Shown here: one piece after another, positions 31,861-41,069 of the stretch
How positions within the stretch are numbered: the stretch's first letter is position 1
Layout of the letters: each line of letters opens with the position of its first letter
Assembly (NCBI GenBank): GCA_964351995.1
Contig: CAYGQE010000017.1
Coordinates: forward strand, 1-64,000
Length of the DNA: 64,000 bases
Origin: SZUA-35 sp964351995
Lineage (GTDB): Bacteria > Actinomycetota > Acidimicrobiia > Acidimicrobiales > SZUA-35
Direction of reading: 5' to 3'
Made by a program: the position numbers and the translations under genes
The notes under the pieces: model-generated
What the model saw: only the letters and a program-made list of their open reading frames with translations
What the model was told of the DNA's origin: nothing
Databases searched by the model: none

Positions 31861-33542
31861 ACGGACTGCTGCGCTCGCTGCTCCCGGAGGGTCGAGCCGC
31901 TCGACTGCTCAGCGCGTCCGCTGGTCTTGGCGTGCTCGTTGGCCTGGTGCTCTCTGCGTTCGAGTGGTTCACCGTCGTCTTCTTGTTGCACGGGGTTGAG
32001 GATCTTCCGCTCGCAGTGCAGGCCGTCGCTCCCCTTGTTGGGTTGGCGGTCGCCACGCTGCTGTTGCGCACCGTTGGCGGCGGTATTTCAAACTCCACCT
32101 CCGACGAGTACATCAACCAGTTCCACGCCAGGAATCCGGAACTGCCAGAACGCGATCTTCTTCCCCGCATGTTTGCAGGCGCCGCAACGATCGGGTCCGG
32201 CGGAGCGCTTGGGTTGGAGGGTCCGGCGATCTACACCGGCTCGGTCTTCGGACTCTCGCTTCATCAGCGGCTCGACAAGTGGCTTGGCAAGGACGGCGCT
32301 CGCTTGCTCCTGACCGCCGGTGCTGCCGCAGGCGTATCGGCGATTTTCCAGACACCGGCGACAGGCGTGCTGTTTGCACTCGAAGCGCCGTATCGAGACG
32401 ATCTTGCTCACCGAGCATTGCTTCCAGCGCTGATTGCTTCCGCCACGAGCTTCCTGACGTACGTGTCGATGCCGTTCATCAAGCAAGAGCCGTTCCTCGG
32501 CCCGATTGCTCCGGGTGACATCGGCACCGCCGAACTCGTCGGGGCGGTCGCCATTGGCGTGGGGGCCGGCTTCGGTGGCCGCATCTACGCATGGATGGTG
32601 CGGAAGGCCAAGGCGGTCTCGAAAGCGCATCACCCGGTGCGCTTGGTCTTGGTTGGCGGCACGCTTCTTGGTGGCCTCGCCGTGGCTTCCGACGCCATCT
32701 TCGGCGAGCCGCTCACACTTGGCCCTGGATTCAACGTGGTCGAGTGGCTGACTGACCCAGCGCGATCACTTCAGCTGATCTTCATTCTGTTCTTCTTCCG
32801 GGCTGCGGCCACGATGGTCACCGTGGGTTCGGGTGGCACGGGTGGGCTCTTCATTCCACTGGCCATTCAGGGTGTGCTTCTCGGGCAGATCGTGTCCTCG
32901 GCGCTCGACGCTGCCGGCCTCGACAGTGCAACGGACCGAATTTGGCCCATTCTCGGGCTCGCTGCGTTCATCGCCGCCGGCTACCGCACCCCCATTGCCG
33001 CCGTGATGTTCGTGGCAGAGTCGACCCGTGGCGCCGCTGTGGTACCTGCCCTCATCGCCTCCGCTGTGTCTCAGCTGGTGGCTGGTCGCAGCTCGGTGTC
33101 GATTGGCCAACGAGTCGAGCGACTCGGGCACCTCGAAGAGCGTTTTACGCTCCCACTCGCCGCTGCGCTGACCACCGATGTGCTCACGGTTCCGCCAGAC
33201 GCCACGCTGTCTGAGTTCGTCTGGATCCATGCTCTCGGTCGACGGGTCAGAATCGTGCCCGTTGTCGACGGCAGCACCTACCTTGGTCTGTGCTCGGTCG
33301 ATGCGTGTACCGCGGTCGATCGCGATCTGTGGGAGACCACGACCGTCATGGACGTACTCGACACGACCATGCCAGCAGCCAATGCCAACTGGTCATTGCG
33401 TGACGCAGTGGCGGCCATGGAAGCTGGCGAGTCCGACATGCTGGCAGTCCTCGACGACAGCGAGTCCTTCATCGGCGTCGTCGTCGAAGCAGAGATTGTG
33501 AAGTTGGGGGAGATTCTCGAAGAAACCGGCGGTCCGCAGTAG
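31857..33542 (+). CDS. ClC-family chloride channel/transporter with CBS domains
   Basis: This 561-residue membrane protein has about ten hydrophobic segments, then C-terminal CBS domains from about 430 (LTTDVLTVPPDATLSEFVWI, TTVMDVLDTTMPAANANWSL). The gating glutamate is in GSGGALGLEGPAIYTGS (Glu121), where G-K/R-E-G-P is usual. The GxFxP helix is SGGTGGLFIPLAIQG. The first selectivity-filter motif GSGIP is replaced by GGGIS (about 74-78), lacking the usual Ser-Gly-Ile-Pro. Gating Glu is typical of proton-coupled exchangers. It overlaps the cysteine-rich gene by 4 nt. Confidence 0.9.
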   Translation: MNGLLRSLLPEGRAARLLSASAGLGVLVGLVLSAFEWFTVVFLLHGVEDLPLAVQAVAPLVGLAVATLLLRTVGGGISNSTSDEYINQFHARNPELPERDLLPRMFAGAATIGSGGALGLEGPAIYTGSVFGLSLHQRLDKWLGKDGARLLLTAGAAAGVSAIFQTPATGVLFALEAPYRDDLAHRALLPALIASATSFLTYVSMPFIKQEPFLGPIAPGDIGTAELVGAVAIGVGAGFGGRIYAWMVRKAKAVSKAHHPVRLVLVGGTLLGGLAVASDAIFGEPLTLGPGFNVVEWLTDPARSLQLIFILFFFRAAATMVTVGSGGTGGLFIPLAIQGVLLGQIVSSALDAAGLDSATDRIWPILGLAAFIAAGYRTPIAAVMFVAESTRGAAVVPALIASAVSQLVAGRSSVSIGQRVERLGHLEERFTLPLAAALTTDVLTVPPDATLSEFVWIHALGRRVRIVPVVDGSTYLGLCSVDACTAVDRDLWETTTVMDVLDTTMPAANANWSLRDAVAAMEAGESDMLAVLDDSESFIGVVVEAEIVKLGEILEETGGPQ

Positions 33543-33558
33543 CGAAACGGCCACGACG

Positions 33559-33786
33559 TCAGTCGTCGTATTCGTCGTCCTCGTCGAAGGCAGTTGCTGC
33601 TTCCTGGGTGACGGGGAGATCGAAGGGGTCTTCATCGATGCGGTCCATGAGCGAATCGATGTCGTCATGGCTGGTTTGCTTGAGTTGCCGAGCCTCTTCG
33701 TATCGGCGGTGGCGCCCTTTTTTCACGGGACACTCCTGAAAATCGTTGGCCGGTGGAGAGTCATCCCCGATGGCAGTGAAGGACAA
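33559..33786 (-). CDS. Small acidic conserved protein
   Basis: This 75-residue protein has a short basic patch in the middle (CPVKKGRHRRYEEARQLKQ) and a strongly acidic end (DSLMDRIDEDPFDLP, then FDEDDEYDD). It looks partly disordered and may bind nucleic acid or a protein partner. The gene lies 16 nt from the convergent ClC stop, and 90 nt downstream of the rnd gene on the same strand. No family recognised; coding status rests on the frame, base bias and charge pattern. Confidence 0.6.
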   Translation of the reverse strand: MSFTAIGDDSPPANDFQECPVKKGRHRRYEEARQLKQTSHDDIDSLMDRIDEDPFDLPVTQEAATAFDEDDEYDD

Positions 33787-33876
33787 GTCTACGCCGAACC
33801 CAGGGTTGCGGCGAACCGGTCGGATGGACTTTTTCGAATGGTTCGTCTCGCTGGGACCAGAATCGGCGGCAAACGG

Positions 33877-35046
33877 TCATCGCAAGGCTTGGTGAGACCG
33901 AGCTTCGAGCACCAGGCGGCCCTCGGAATCAAACGCAACTGCGGCGTCGCCGCCCACGAGCTGTCGAATCGGCTCGCCAACCAGATCGGCTCGCCAGCCT
34001 TCGAGAAGTCGGCAGTCGTCGTTCTTGCTGAGCAAGGCCTCGACGTCAGAGCGGGTGGCCAGGAGGGCAGGATCGAGTCGATGATCTCGCGCCAGCTGAG
34101 AGATCCACGCGGTGACGAGCGTGACGACGGGGCGCAGTTCTTTTGGAAGCTCCGGCCGGCGGCTCGATGGTGCGGGGTCGGGCGCGTTCAGGCCCTCTTG
34201 GATGGCAGCAAAGATCTCTTCATCGGCGCCGTTTCGGATGTGACGACTGTCGACACCACGCAGATCGAGCAACTGCTTCTGGGTGGTCGGTGCTTTCTGG
34301 GCAATGGTCACCACCGCCATGTCAGGAAGCACTTGGCGCACGGGAATGTCGATGTCAGCGGCCTTGCGTTCTCTCCATGCGGCAATCGCGGTCGCCACCT
34401 TCGCCTGTTTCGATTTGAGCGAGCGAGCCTCTTTGATGCGAGCGACAGCCTCCTCGGGAGCGCGACGTGTGCGGGGCTTGCACCGCATCAGCTCGGATTC
34501 CTCCTCCGCCCAGGCCAGCCGACCGAGTTCGTTCAGCTCGGCGCTGAGGAGGTCGGTGAGTTGGAGCAGGTTGTCGACATCGCCAGCGGCATAGGTGAGT
34601 TGATTGTCAGTCAAGGGTCGGCGGAGCCAGTCAGTGAGACGATCACCCTTGGCCAAGTTGATGTTGAGATACTTGTCGAGCAACGACGCGAGCGAACCAC
34701 TCGACACGCCGAGGAAGCCAGCAGCGATCTGGGTGTCAAACACCTTTTGGGGCACGGTGCCACAGGCCAACTCGAGGACTTCGAGGTCTTGGACACCGGC
34801 ATGCAAGACACAGATGGCATCGCTGTCGAGGATCTTGGAAAAGGGAGCGAGGTCGAGCGCCAGCGGGTCGACGAGGATCACCGATGGTTCGTCATCATCG
34901 AGTTCGTACCAGGCGATCTGTACCAAGGCCACCTGCGGGAAGTAGGTCCGCTCTCGGTGGAATTCGGTGTCGAGGGCATAACGATCCACCGAGGCCAGGG
35001 TCTCGATGACCTCGGCGAATTCGGCTTGATCGGTGATCAGACGCAT
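33877..35046 (-). CDS. rnd: Ribonuclease D
   Basis: This 389-residue 3'-5' exoribonuclease takes part in trimming tRNA 3' ends and other stable RNA. The DEDDy exonuclease core has ALDTEFHRERTYFP (Asp26, Glu28), VLHAGVQDLEVL (third Asp), DTQIAAGFLG, and YAAGDVDNLL (Tyr and final Asp, about 152-156). HRDC domains follow, with KQLLDLRGVDSRHIRNGADE recognisable. Length and order match actinobacterial RNase D. The same-strand MobA-like gene ends 9 nt upstream of its ATG. Confidence 0.92.
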   Translation of the reverse strand: MRLITDQAEFAEVIETLASVDRYALDTEFHRERTYFPQVALVQIAWYELDDDEPSVILVDPLALDLAPFSKILDSDAICVLHAGVQDLEVLELACGTVPQKVFDTQIAAGFLGVSSGSLASLLDKYLNINLAKGDRLTDWLRRPLTDNQLTYAAGDVDNLLQLTDLLSAELNELGRLAWAEEESELMRCKPRTRRAPEEAVARIKEARSLKSKQAKVATAIAAWRERKAADIDIPVRQVLPDMAVVTIAQKAPTTQKQLLDLRGVDSRHIRNGADEEIFAAIQEGLNAPDPAPSSRRPELPKELRPVVTLVTAWISQLARDHRLDPALLATRSDVEALLSKNDDCRLLEGWRADLVGEPIRQLVGGDAAVAFDSEGRLVLEARSHQALR

Positions 35047-35055
35047 GTGGTGAGC

Positions 35056-35658
35056 CTACGCCCCCGAGGGCTCGGGATCGGCCATGTCCGCCCGAGTGCC
35101 CCAGAGTTCGACAAGTGTTGCCGCGTCGTCGGCATCCCGGAGTTGGTCAGCTGGGACTTCGACTGCCTTGACCGGACCGAGCCTGAGCAAGTGTCGATAG
35201 CGACGCTCGCCTGCTCGAATGCTGCCGTGCAGTGATCGGGCCCAGCTCGCTGGCCAACAACCGAGACTGACGTGTGGCTCACCGTCGACCGTGGCCACAA
35301 CGGCGGTGTCCGGAGCACTCGGGTCGATTGCTTGGATCAGTGTGGTGAACGCCTCGGGGCTGACGAGGGGGAGGTCACACGTCGCTGTGACGATCCAGCC
35401 CCGCTTTGCGAAGGTCGCAGCAGTCGCTACTGCTGCGAGCGGACCTTGACCCGGATAGCGATCGGCGACGGTCGGAACGGTCAGAACACCCGTGCTGCCA
35501 CCGATGGCGACGATGGGATCGATCAACGCGCCGCGCATGGCGGCAAGCACATGGGGACCGATCACCGCCGCCTTGTCCCGCCCATCGAAGCGGCGACTGG
35601 CGCCACCCACGAGAATGGCGCCGAGGATGTCGGGCGTTACAGGTCGGCTGGTGGCCAC
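35056..35658 (-). CDS. mobA: MobA-like nucleotidyltransferase (molybdenum cofactor)
   Basis: This 200-residue NTP-transferase has the N-terminal motif ILVGGASRRFDGRDKA (L-x-GG-x-S-x-RM-G-x-DK type, about 12-29), the metal-binding Asp in TATCDLPLVSP and the later VSLGCWPASWARSL. MobA links GMP to molybdopterin to make the guanine dinucleotide cofactor. Related MobA-like proteins act on other nucleotides, so the substrate is probable but not proven. The gene overlaps the 3' end of the DUF3151 gene by 22 nt. Confidence 0.82.
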   Translation of the reverse strand: MATSRPVTPDILGAILVGGASRRFDGRDKAAVIGPHVLAAMRGALIDPIVAIGGSTGVLTVPTVADRYPGQGPLAAVATAATFAKRGWIVTATCDLPLVSPEAFTTLIQAIDPSAPDTAVVATVDGEPHVSLGCWPASWARSLHGSIRAGERRYRHLLRLGPVKAVEVPADQLRDADDAATLVELWGTRADMADPEPSGA

Positions 35659-36074
35659 GAGGGATCGAGTTGACGAAGAAACAGTGCACAGCGTTCGTCC
35701 TCGTCGGCCTCACCAATGTCGGCAGCCGTGGACTGCAGCCCAGCGAGCGCCCGGAGGAAGCCGCGATTGGTTGGGTGCTCCCATCGAACGAAGCCGGAGC
35801 CTCGCCAGCCGTTCTGTCGAAGGGTGTCGAGGCCGCGGTGGTAGCCGACTCGGAATGCTGCGTACCGCTCGATCGGATGACGGCCGAGTTCGCCGAGGCG
35901 AGCCCAACCATCGATGAAGCGGGGCGCAGCGGCGACGACTTCGGACACGGCGTCACGGCGTGCGTCGAGGTCGTCGATGGCCAACGCTGCATCGAGCGCA
36001 GCGGCGGCTTCGGGGAACAGAACGGGCAAGACGGTTTCGGGTGGTCCGCTACGTGAGAGGCCGATTTCGGTCAT
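35637..36074 (-). CDS. DUF3151-family protein
   Basis: This 145-residue helical protein shows the actinobacterial DUF3151 pattern: PETVLPVLFPEAAAALDAAL near the start, then AAAPRFIDGWARLGELG, then RYAAFRVGYHRGLDTLRQNG, WRGSGFVRWEHPTNRGFLRA and a final ALFLRQLDPSWPP. The family is nearly restricted to actinobacteria and resembles a short helical-repeat protein; its role is unknown. It overlaps mobA by 22 nt and follows pyruvate kinase on the same strand. Confidence 0.9.
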   Translation of the reverse strand: MTEIGLSRSGPPETVLPVLFPEAAAALDAALAIDDLDARRDAVSEVVAAAPRFIDGWARLGELGRHPIERYAAFRVGYHRGLDTLRQNGWRGSGFVRWEHPTNRGFLRALAGLQSTAADIGEADEDERCALFLRQLDPSWPPADL

Positions 36075-36113
36075 GAGAGGAGTCCTTGGTTGAGTCGCGA
36101 AGGAATGACGAGG

Positions 36114-37541
36114 CTACGGGCAGCGTGCCATGCGGAGGGTGTCGGTTGCCCCGGCGGTGGCTGAGCTGCCACCAAGAACGGCAACGATCTCTCCGCTGCG
36201 GATGAGACCCTGTGCCTTGGCCACGTCGAGGACGTGGCGTACGACCTCGGTGTTGTCGCCGATGTAGTCGATGCCGATTGGCGTGGCCCCCCAACTCATC
36301 GTGAGCTGGCGAACTGTGCGCGGTTCAGGGCTGAAGCCGAGAATCTGCGCTTGGGGTCGGAAACGAGCCATGGCACGAACCGTGAAGCCAGACCGCGAGA
36401 TGCACATGATGGTCTTGGCGCCCATCTCGGCGGCGGCACGCCAGGTGGCGAGCGTCATGACATCGGTGACCGCAGAATCGAGGCTCTGCGGTTCGTTCAT
36501 TCGGTCCCTGCGAATCGTGTGGGCCCAGCCGTCGTAGTCGAACTCTTCATCGGCGCGTTCTGCGATTCGAGCCATGGTGGCGACAACGTGGGCGGGGTCG
36601 CCACCGACTGCAGTCTCTCCGGAGAGCATCACAGCCGAGGTGCCGTCGAAGACGGCGTTGGCCACGTCAGATGCTTCTGCTCGAGTCGGTGACGGCGATG
36701 TGATCATGCTCTCGAGCATTTGTGTGGCGGTGATGGCGGGACGACCGAGGGCGATACAGCGCTCGATGATTTCTTTCTGGAGGTGCGGAAGCTCCTCGAT
36801 CGGCATCTCCGAGCCCAGATCCCCACGAGCGACCATGACCGCTCCGGATGCGGTGATGATTCCATCAAGGTTCTCCACTGCGGCGCGGGTCTCGATCTTG
36901 GCGACGACGAGAGGCCCTCGTGGTGCCGGCTCGAGACCAACTCGGCGAATGTCGTGAGCGGAGCGCACGAACGAAACCGCAACGAAGTCGACGTCGACAT
37001 CGACGAAGGCATCCAGCAGACGAAGATCCTCCGGCGTTGGTGTGCTCATCTGGAGGCGATCCGAGGGAATGTGCAGCCCCGGTCGGCCCTGCGTGGAGCC
37101 GCCGAAGACGACTCGAGCGCTCAGCGCATCGCCGGTACTGCCGGTGACCTCGACTTGGATCGCGCCGTCGCCAACACTGAGTCGGTCACCCGGCAACACA
37201 TCGGTCAGCAGCGAGTCGTAGTCGACGAACAGCCGCTTCGCCGTTGAGGTCTCGTTGCCCGGTTGGAGCAGGAGCTCGGTTCCGACATCGAGCTGGGTCG
37301 GAGCGTCGAACTTCCCGAGACGAACTTTGGGGCCGGGGAGGTCAGCCAGAATGCCGATGGGGCGCCCCACGGTCTCGCTGATCTTGCGGATGCGATGGAA
37401 CCGTTCGAGGCTGTCTTCGAGGGTCCCGTGCGACAAGTTGAGGCGCGCGACGTCCATGCCGGCCTCGATCATGTCTTTGAGAACACCTTCGTCGTCAGAC
37501 GCTGGGCCGATGGTTGCAATGATCTTCGTTCGCCTTGTCAC
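36114..37541 (-). CDS. pyk: Pyruvate kinase
   Basis: This 475-residue glycolytic enzyme converts phosphoenolpyruvate and ADP to pyruvate and ATP. Motifs: RTKIIATIGPAS at the N terminus, MDVARLNLSHGT, ILADLPGPKVRLGKF, the catalytic loop AKIETRAAVENLDGII with lysine, MVARGDLGSEMP, and PAITATQMLESMITSPSPTRAEASDVANAV. The C-terminal allosteric domain is complete. The length is normal for the family. It is divergent from the histidine phosphatase gene, with a 26-bp gap. Confidence 0.96.
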   Translation of the reverse strand: MTRRTKIIATIGPASDDEGVLKDMIEAGMDVARLNLSHGTLEDSLERFHRIRKISETVGRPIGILADLPGPKVRLGKFDAPTQLDVGTELLLQPGNETSTAKRLFVDYDSLLTDVLPGDRLSVGDGAIQVEVTGSTGDALSARVVFGGSTQGRPGLHIPSDRLQMSTPTPEDLRLLDAFVDVDVDFVAVSFVRSAHDIRRVGLEPAPRGPLVVAKIETRAAVENLDGIITASGAVMVARGDLGSEMPIEELPHLQKEIIERCIALGRPAITATQMLESMITSPSPTRAEASDVANAVFDGTSAVMLSGETAVGGDPAHVVATMARIAERADEEFDYDGWAHTIRRDRMNEPQSLDSAVTDVMTLATWRAAAEMGAKTIMCISRSGFTVRAMARFRPQAQILGFSPEPRTVRQLTMSWGATPIGIDYIGDNTEVVRHVLDVAKAQGLIRSGEIVAVLGGSSATAGATDTLRMARCP

Positions 37542-37567
37542 GCGGCCGAGGCTACCGTCCCCCGCCT

Positions 37568-38167
37568 ATGGAGCTGATCATCATTCGACATGGCCGTCCC
37601 GAACGCATTGAAACCCCAGACGGCGAGGTGCCTGACCCTGCACTGACTGACGTGGGCCATCAGCAAGCTCTCGCCATGGCGGAGTGGATGAAGGCCGAGC
37701 ATCTCGATGCCATTTATGCCTCGCCGATGGTGCGAGCTCGTGAGACCTCAGCCCCGCTCGAATCCGCCTTCGAGATGAAAGCAACTGTTGTTCCTGGCGT
37801 GCGCGAGTTTCATGACGGCGAGTCGGCCTACATCCCGGTGGAGGAAATGAAAGCCGACAAGGAAGCGTGGAAGGCCTACCTCGCTGAAAACGAGAACATG
37901 ACTCGAGACGACTTCCGGGCCGAGGTGCTCGAGTCGCTGAACGAGATCACCGCCTCCAACCGCGGCAAGAAGGTGGCGGTGGTGTGTCACGGCGGCGTGA
38001 TCAACACTTATGCCGCCGACGTACTCGGCCTTGGCGGAGCGATGTTCTTCAACCCGCACTACGCCAGCATCAATCGCTTCATGGTCGCGTCGTCGGGAGA
38101 GCGTTCGGTTGTCAGCCTGAACGATTGTGGCCACTTGCGCTCCAATCCCAGCCTGCTTCTCTACTAG
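37568..38167 (+). CDS. Histidine phosphatase superfamily protein (phosphoglycerate-mutase-like)
   Basis: This 199-residue enzyme starts ELIIIRHGRPER, where RHG carries the phospho-accepting histidine (residue 8). YASPMVRARETSAPL gives the second Arg, and the proton-donor Glu is in GVREFHDGES. VAVVCHGGVINTYAA carries the second catalytic His. It could be a phosphoglycerate mutase-like or a sugar- or nucleotide-phosphate phosphatase. I chose the ATG at 37568 because it puts RHG at the N terminus. The D-cysteine desulfhydrase-like gene starts 6 nt after its stop. Confidence 0.88.
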   Translation: MELIIIRHGRPERIETPDGEVPDPALTDVGHQQALAMAEWMKAEHLDAIYASPMVRARETSAPLESAFEMKATVVPGVREFHDGESAYIPVEEMKADKEAWKAYLAENENMTRDDFRAEVLESLNEITASNRGKKVAVVCHGGVINTYAADVLGLGGAMFFNPHYASINRFMVASSGERSVVSLNDCGHLRSNPSLLLY

Positions 38168-38173
38168 CCAACC

Positions 38174-39181
38174 ATGCTTGATCATTTGCCCCGGTCGAGC
38201 TTGGCCACGCTGCCGACGGCGCTCGAGCGCGGCCCGGAACTGCCCGGGGGTGCTCGTTTGTGGGTCAAGCGCGACGACTTGACGGGTCTCGGTGGCGGAG
38301 GGAACAAGGCCCGCAAACTCGAATTCCTATGTGGAGCGGCCGTTGCGGCAGGTGCCACGGCGTTGGTGACCGTCGGCGCAGCGCAGTCCAACCACTGCCG
38401 GATGACGGCGGCAGCTGGCGCAGTCCTCGGTCTGGACGTACACCTCGTGTTGTCTGGCGAGGCTCCAGGCCGGGGCGAAGCATCCGGCAACCAGCTGCTT
38501 TCTGGGCTGTTCGGAGCGCAACTCCACCACACCGGGCTCGATGAGAACGAATGGCGTGCGTTGGAGGACGTCAGGGCAGACCTCACCGCCGATCTTGAAG
38601 CTGATCAAAGAAGGCCGTACTCGATCCCGATCGGTGGCAGTACGGCGGTCGGGGCACTCGGTTATGCCAATGCGTTCATCGAGTTGATCGATCAAACCGA
38701 TGCCGCCGGTATCGACCCGAGCGTTGTGGTGTTCACATCATCGAGCGGCGGCACCCACGCCGGACTCATTGCTGGCCGGCGTGTGCTCGAGGCTTCGGGC
38801 CGGTCCGTGCCTGATGTGGTTGCGATCGGCGTGGCAAAGGGCATCAACCATGGCCAGCGGTTCGTCGCTGGCTTGGTTGACCAGACGCTCGGGTTACTGG
38901 CCCCTGACCAGACCTGGACCGAGACTGGCGAGGCCGAAATCGACATCGACCCGACGTGGTTGGGCGACGATTACGCGATTCCTACCCCGGCTGGGGACGC
39001 CGCCATCAAGTGGGCGGCATCCCGCGGGGGTTGGCTCATGGACCGTACCTATAGCGGCAAGGGACTCTCGGGCCTTCTTGGCCTGGCCCAAGCTGGGCGC
39101 TTCGAGCCAGGCGCCGATGTGGTGTTCATCCACACCGGCGGATGGCCAGCGATGTTTGCCGCCGACGGCACACCGGTCTGA
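38174..39181 (+). CDS. D-cysteine desulfhydrase / ACC-deaminase-like PLP enzyme
   Basis: This 335-residue fold-type II PLP enzyme has its cofactor lysine in LGGGGNKARKLEFLCGAA (about 44-46). Substrate-site residues are in VTVGAAQSNHCRMTAAAGAV, the phosphate-binding loop is TSSSGGTHAGLIAG and the C-terminal FIHTGGWPAMFA is typical. The family breaks D-cysteine to pyruvate, H2S and ammonia, or deaminates 1-aminocyclopropane-1-carboxylate. The N-terminal LPTALERGPELPGGARLWVK fits the D-cysteine desulfhydrase branch, but the substrate is unproven. It lies 6 nt downstream of the phosphatase gene. Confidence 0.85.
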   Translation: MLDHLPRSSLATLPTALERGPELPGGARLWVKRDDLTGLGGGGNKARKLEFLCGAAVAAGATALVTVGAAQSNHCRMTAAAGAVLGLDVHLVLSGEAPGRGEASGNQLLSGLFGAQLHHTGLDENEWRALEDVRADLTADLEADQRRPYSIPIGGSTAVGALGYANAFIELIDQTDAAGIDPSVVVFTSSSGGTHAGLIAGRRVLEASGRSVPDVVAIGVAKGINHGQRFVAGLVDQTLGLLAPDQTWTETGEAEIDIDPTWLGDDYAIPTPAGDAAIKWAASRGGWLMDRTYSGKGLSGLLGLAQAGRFEPGADVVFIHTGGWPAMFAADGTPV

Positions 39182-39193
39182 CCGGAACCAGCG

Positions 39194-40381
39194 CTAGCTC
39201 CGGGGAACTTCGCTCCACGACATTTCCTTGTCGGTCCGGACGTCGCCGGGCAGACCCAAGACACGCTCGCCGAGGATGTTCTTCATGACTTCGGTGGTGC
39301 CGCCTTCGATGGAGTTGGCTCGGCTGCGCAAGAAGGCCTTCTGTGGCGACGAGAACGCCATCGAGGTTTCTGGCTGATCCAAGTCGTAGGTGCCGTACAG
39401 CATTCCCTCGGCACCCATGAGGTTCATGGTGAACGAGTAGATGTCCTTGTTGAGATCGGCCGATGCCATCTTGCCGACCGAGCCTTCGGGTCCGGGCACT
39501 CCGGACTTACGGTTCTGCGATGCCCGGATGTTGGTGAGACGGTGCACCTCGGACCGCACCCACAGCTTCATGAACTCATCGCGCTCTTCGGCGGTGGACT
39601 CACCAGCGAGCAGTTCCTTCTGTGCCACCGCAATGGGGCCGGAACCCTTGGGAGGAACGGTGCCCCCAATGGACACCCGCTCGTTCATCAGCGTGGTGAG
39701 CGACACTCGCCAGCCTTCGCCCATGTCGCCGAGGCGCTCGGCGTCGGGCACACGGGCATCAGTGAAGTAGACCTCGTTGAACTCGGCTTCGCCGGTCATT
39801 TGGCGCAGCGGACGCACTTCGACGCCTTCCTGCTCCATGTCGATGATGAAGTAGGTCATGCCCTTGTGCTTGGGCTGATCGGGGTCGGTCCTCGCCACGA
39901 GCATGCCCCACTTGGCCAGATGGGCGAGGGTGGTCCAGACCTTCTGGCCGTTGACAATCCACTCGTCGCCGTCTCGTTCGGCCTTACAGGCAAGCCCCGC
40001 AACGTCGGAGCCAGCACCTGGTTCGGAGAAAAGCTGGCACCACACCTCTTCGCCAGTGAACAGCGGGCGGAGGTACCGGGTTTTCTGCGCCTCGGTTCCG
40101 TGCGACATCACCGTTGGCGCCCCCATGCCGTAACCGATCGGGTTGCGGTAGTACGGGCTGGGAGCACCAGCGTCGGCCAGCGTCTTGTTGATCACGGTTT
40201 GCAGGTTCGGGGCCAAGCCGAGGCCGCCCTCGCCTTCTGGGAAATGCACCCAGGCAAGGCCAGCGTCGAACTGTGCTCCAAGGAAGTCGGTAGCGGAGAC
40301 GGTTGTTGGATCGTGGGCCGCGAGGAGGACGGCGCAGCGGTCAGTGACGTCTTGGGTGAGATCTGTTGTGACAGCGGTCAT
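39194..40381 (-). CDS. Acyl-CoA dehydrogenase family protein
   Basis: This 395-residue FAD enzyme oxidises acyl-CoA thioesters in beta-oxidation or related catabolism. QLFSEPGAGSDVAG is the conserved flavin/substrate loop, WIVNGQKVWTTLAHLAKWG the FAD-binding strand region, and VYFTDARVPDAERLGDMGEG the middle beta domain. SIEGGTTEVMKNILGERVLG at the C terminus is the diagnostic region; a catalytic base is expected nearby. I chose the ATG at 40381. The flavin reductase gene ends 66 bp upstream on the same strand. The substrate chain length is not readable. Confidence 0.92.
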   Translation of the reverse strand: MTAVTTDLTQDVTDRCAVLLAAHDPTTVSATDFLGAQFDAGLAWVHFPEGEGGLGLAPNLQTVINKTLADAGAPSPYYRNPIGYGMGAPTVMSHGTEAQKTRYLRPLFTGEEVWCQLFSEPGAGSDVAGLACKAERDGDEWIVNGQKVWTTLAHLAKWGMLVARTDPDQPKHKGMTYFIIDMEQEGVEVRPLRQMTGEAEFNEVYFTDARVPDAERLGDMGEGWRVSLTTLMNERVSIGGTVPPKGSGPIAVAQKELLAGESTAEERDEFMKLWVRSEVHRLTNIRASQNRKSGVPGPEGSVGKMASADLNKDIYSFTMNLMGAEGMLYGTYDLDQPETSMAFSSPQKAFLRSRANSIEGGTTEVMKNILGERVLGLPGDVRTDKEMSWSEVPRS

Positions 40382-40447
40382 GGCGGCAGATCGTAGATGG
40401 GCAACGCGATCTGCGACCAATCGCCGGTTCATCGACCGACGCGACGG

Positions 40448-41017
40448 TCAATCGCTGCTGTTGTCGTCCAAGTCGGCGACACGTTCGAGCAACTGATCTC
40501 GGATCGAGACTCCCTTCTCCCTGGCCTTGTCGCCAGTGATCCGCCAGCCGTGACGGGCGGAATACAACAGTGGCGGCTCGCCCAGGCGGCCCTCGGTGAC
40601 CTTGGTGACGGTGGCGAAGAAGAGATCGTGGTCGATGGGTCCGGAGGCCTGGCGTATCTCGAAGGTCTCACACGTGAGGTAAGCGATCGAGTCGGGAACG
40701 ATGGGAAGGCCGTCTTCGTCGAGGGCGAGCAACTCGTCGGCGACGTACTTGAACTTCCGGCCTGGGTAGGAGAAGTACTGGCCAGCCATGATCTGGTCGG
40801 CGGCGAGAAGGGACACGACGAACGTACCGGAGGCGACCATCAGCGGATGGGTGTCATGCTTCGCACTCACCGAGGCCATCACGATCGGCTCGTCGAAAGC
40901 GATTTGCGACACCCAGTGCGAGGTGTAGGCCCTCGAGACCCCGTTGTGGGAAGCGCCAACAACTTGGACTCCCTTGATCATCTGGCCAAGGGAGCGCTTC
41001 AGTTGCGGATCGATCAT
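40448..41017 (-). CDS. Flavin reductase-like FMN-binding protein
   Basis: This 189-residue split-barrel flavin reductase starts near LKRSLGQMIKGVQVVGASHN, followed by SRAYTSHWVSQIAFDEPIVM, ASGTFVVSLLAADQ, and a C-terminal GPIDHDLFFATVTKVTEGRL. Such proteins bind FMN and pass reducing power from NAD(P)H to a partner oxygenase. I chose the ATG at 41017 because AAAGG lies 8-9 nt upstream; the frame continues to 41329 but overlaps the neighbouring gene. The partner is not identifiable here. Confidence 0.82.
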   Translation of the reverse strand: MIDPQLKRSLGQMIKGVQVVGASHNGVSRAYTSHWVSQIAFDEPIVMASVSAKHDTHPLMVASGTFVVSLLAADQIMAGQYFSYPGRKFKYVADELLALDEDGLPIVPDSIAYLTCETFEIRQASGPIDHDLFFATVTKVTEGRLGEPPLLYSARHGWRITGDKAREKGVSIRDQLLERVADLDDNSSD

Positions 41018-41069
41018 GTGGTGGCCTTTCGAGGCAAGACGGTCATTTGAACAAGAACAACGGGGAGCA

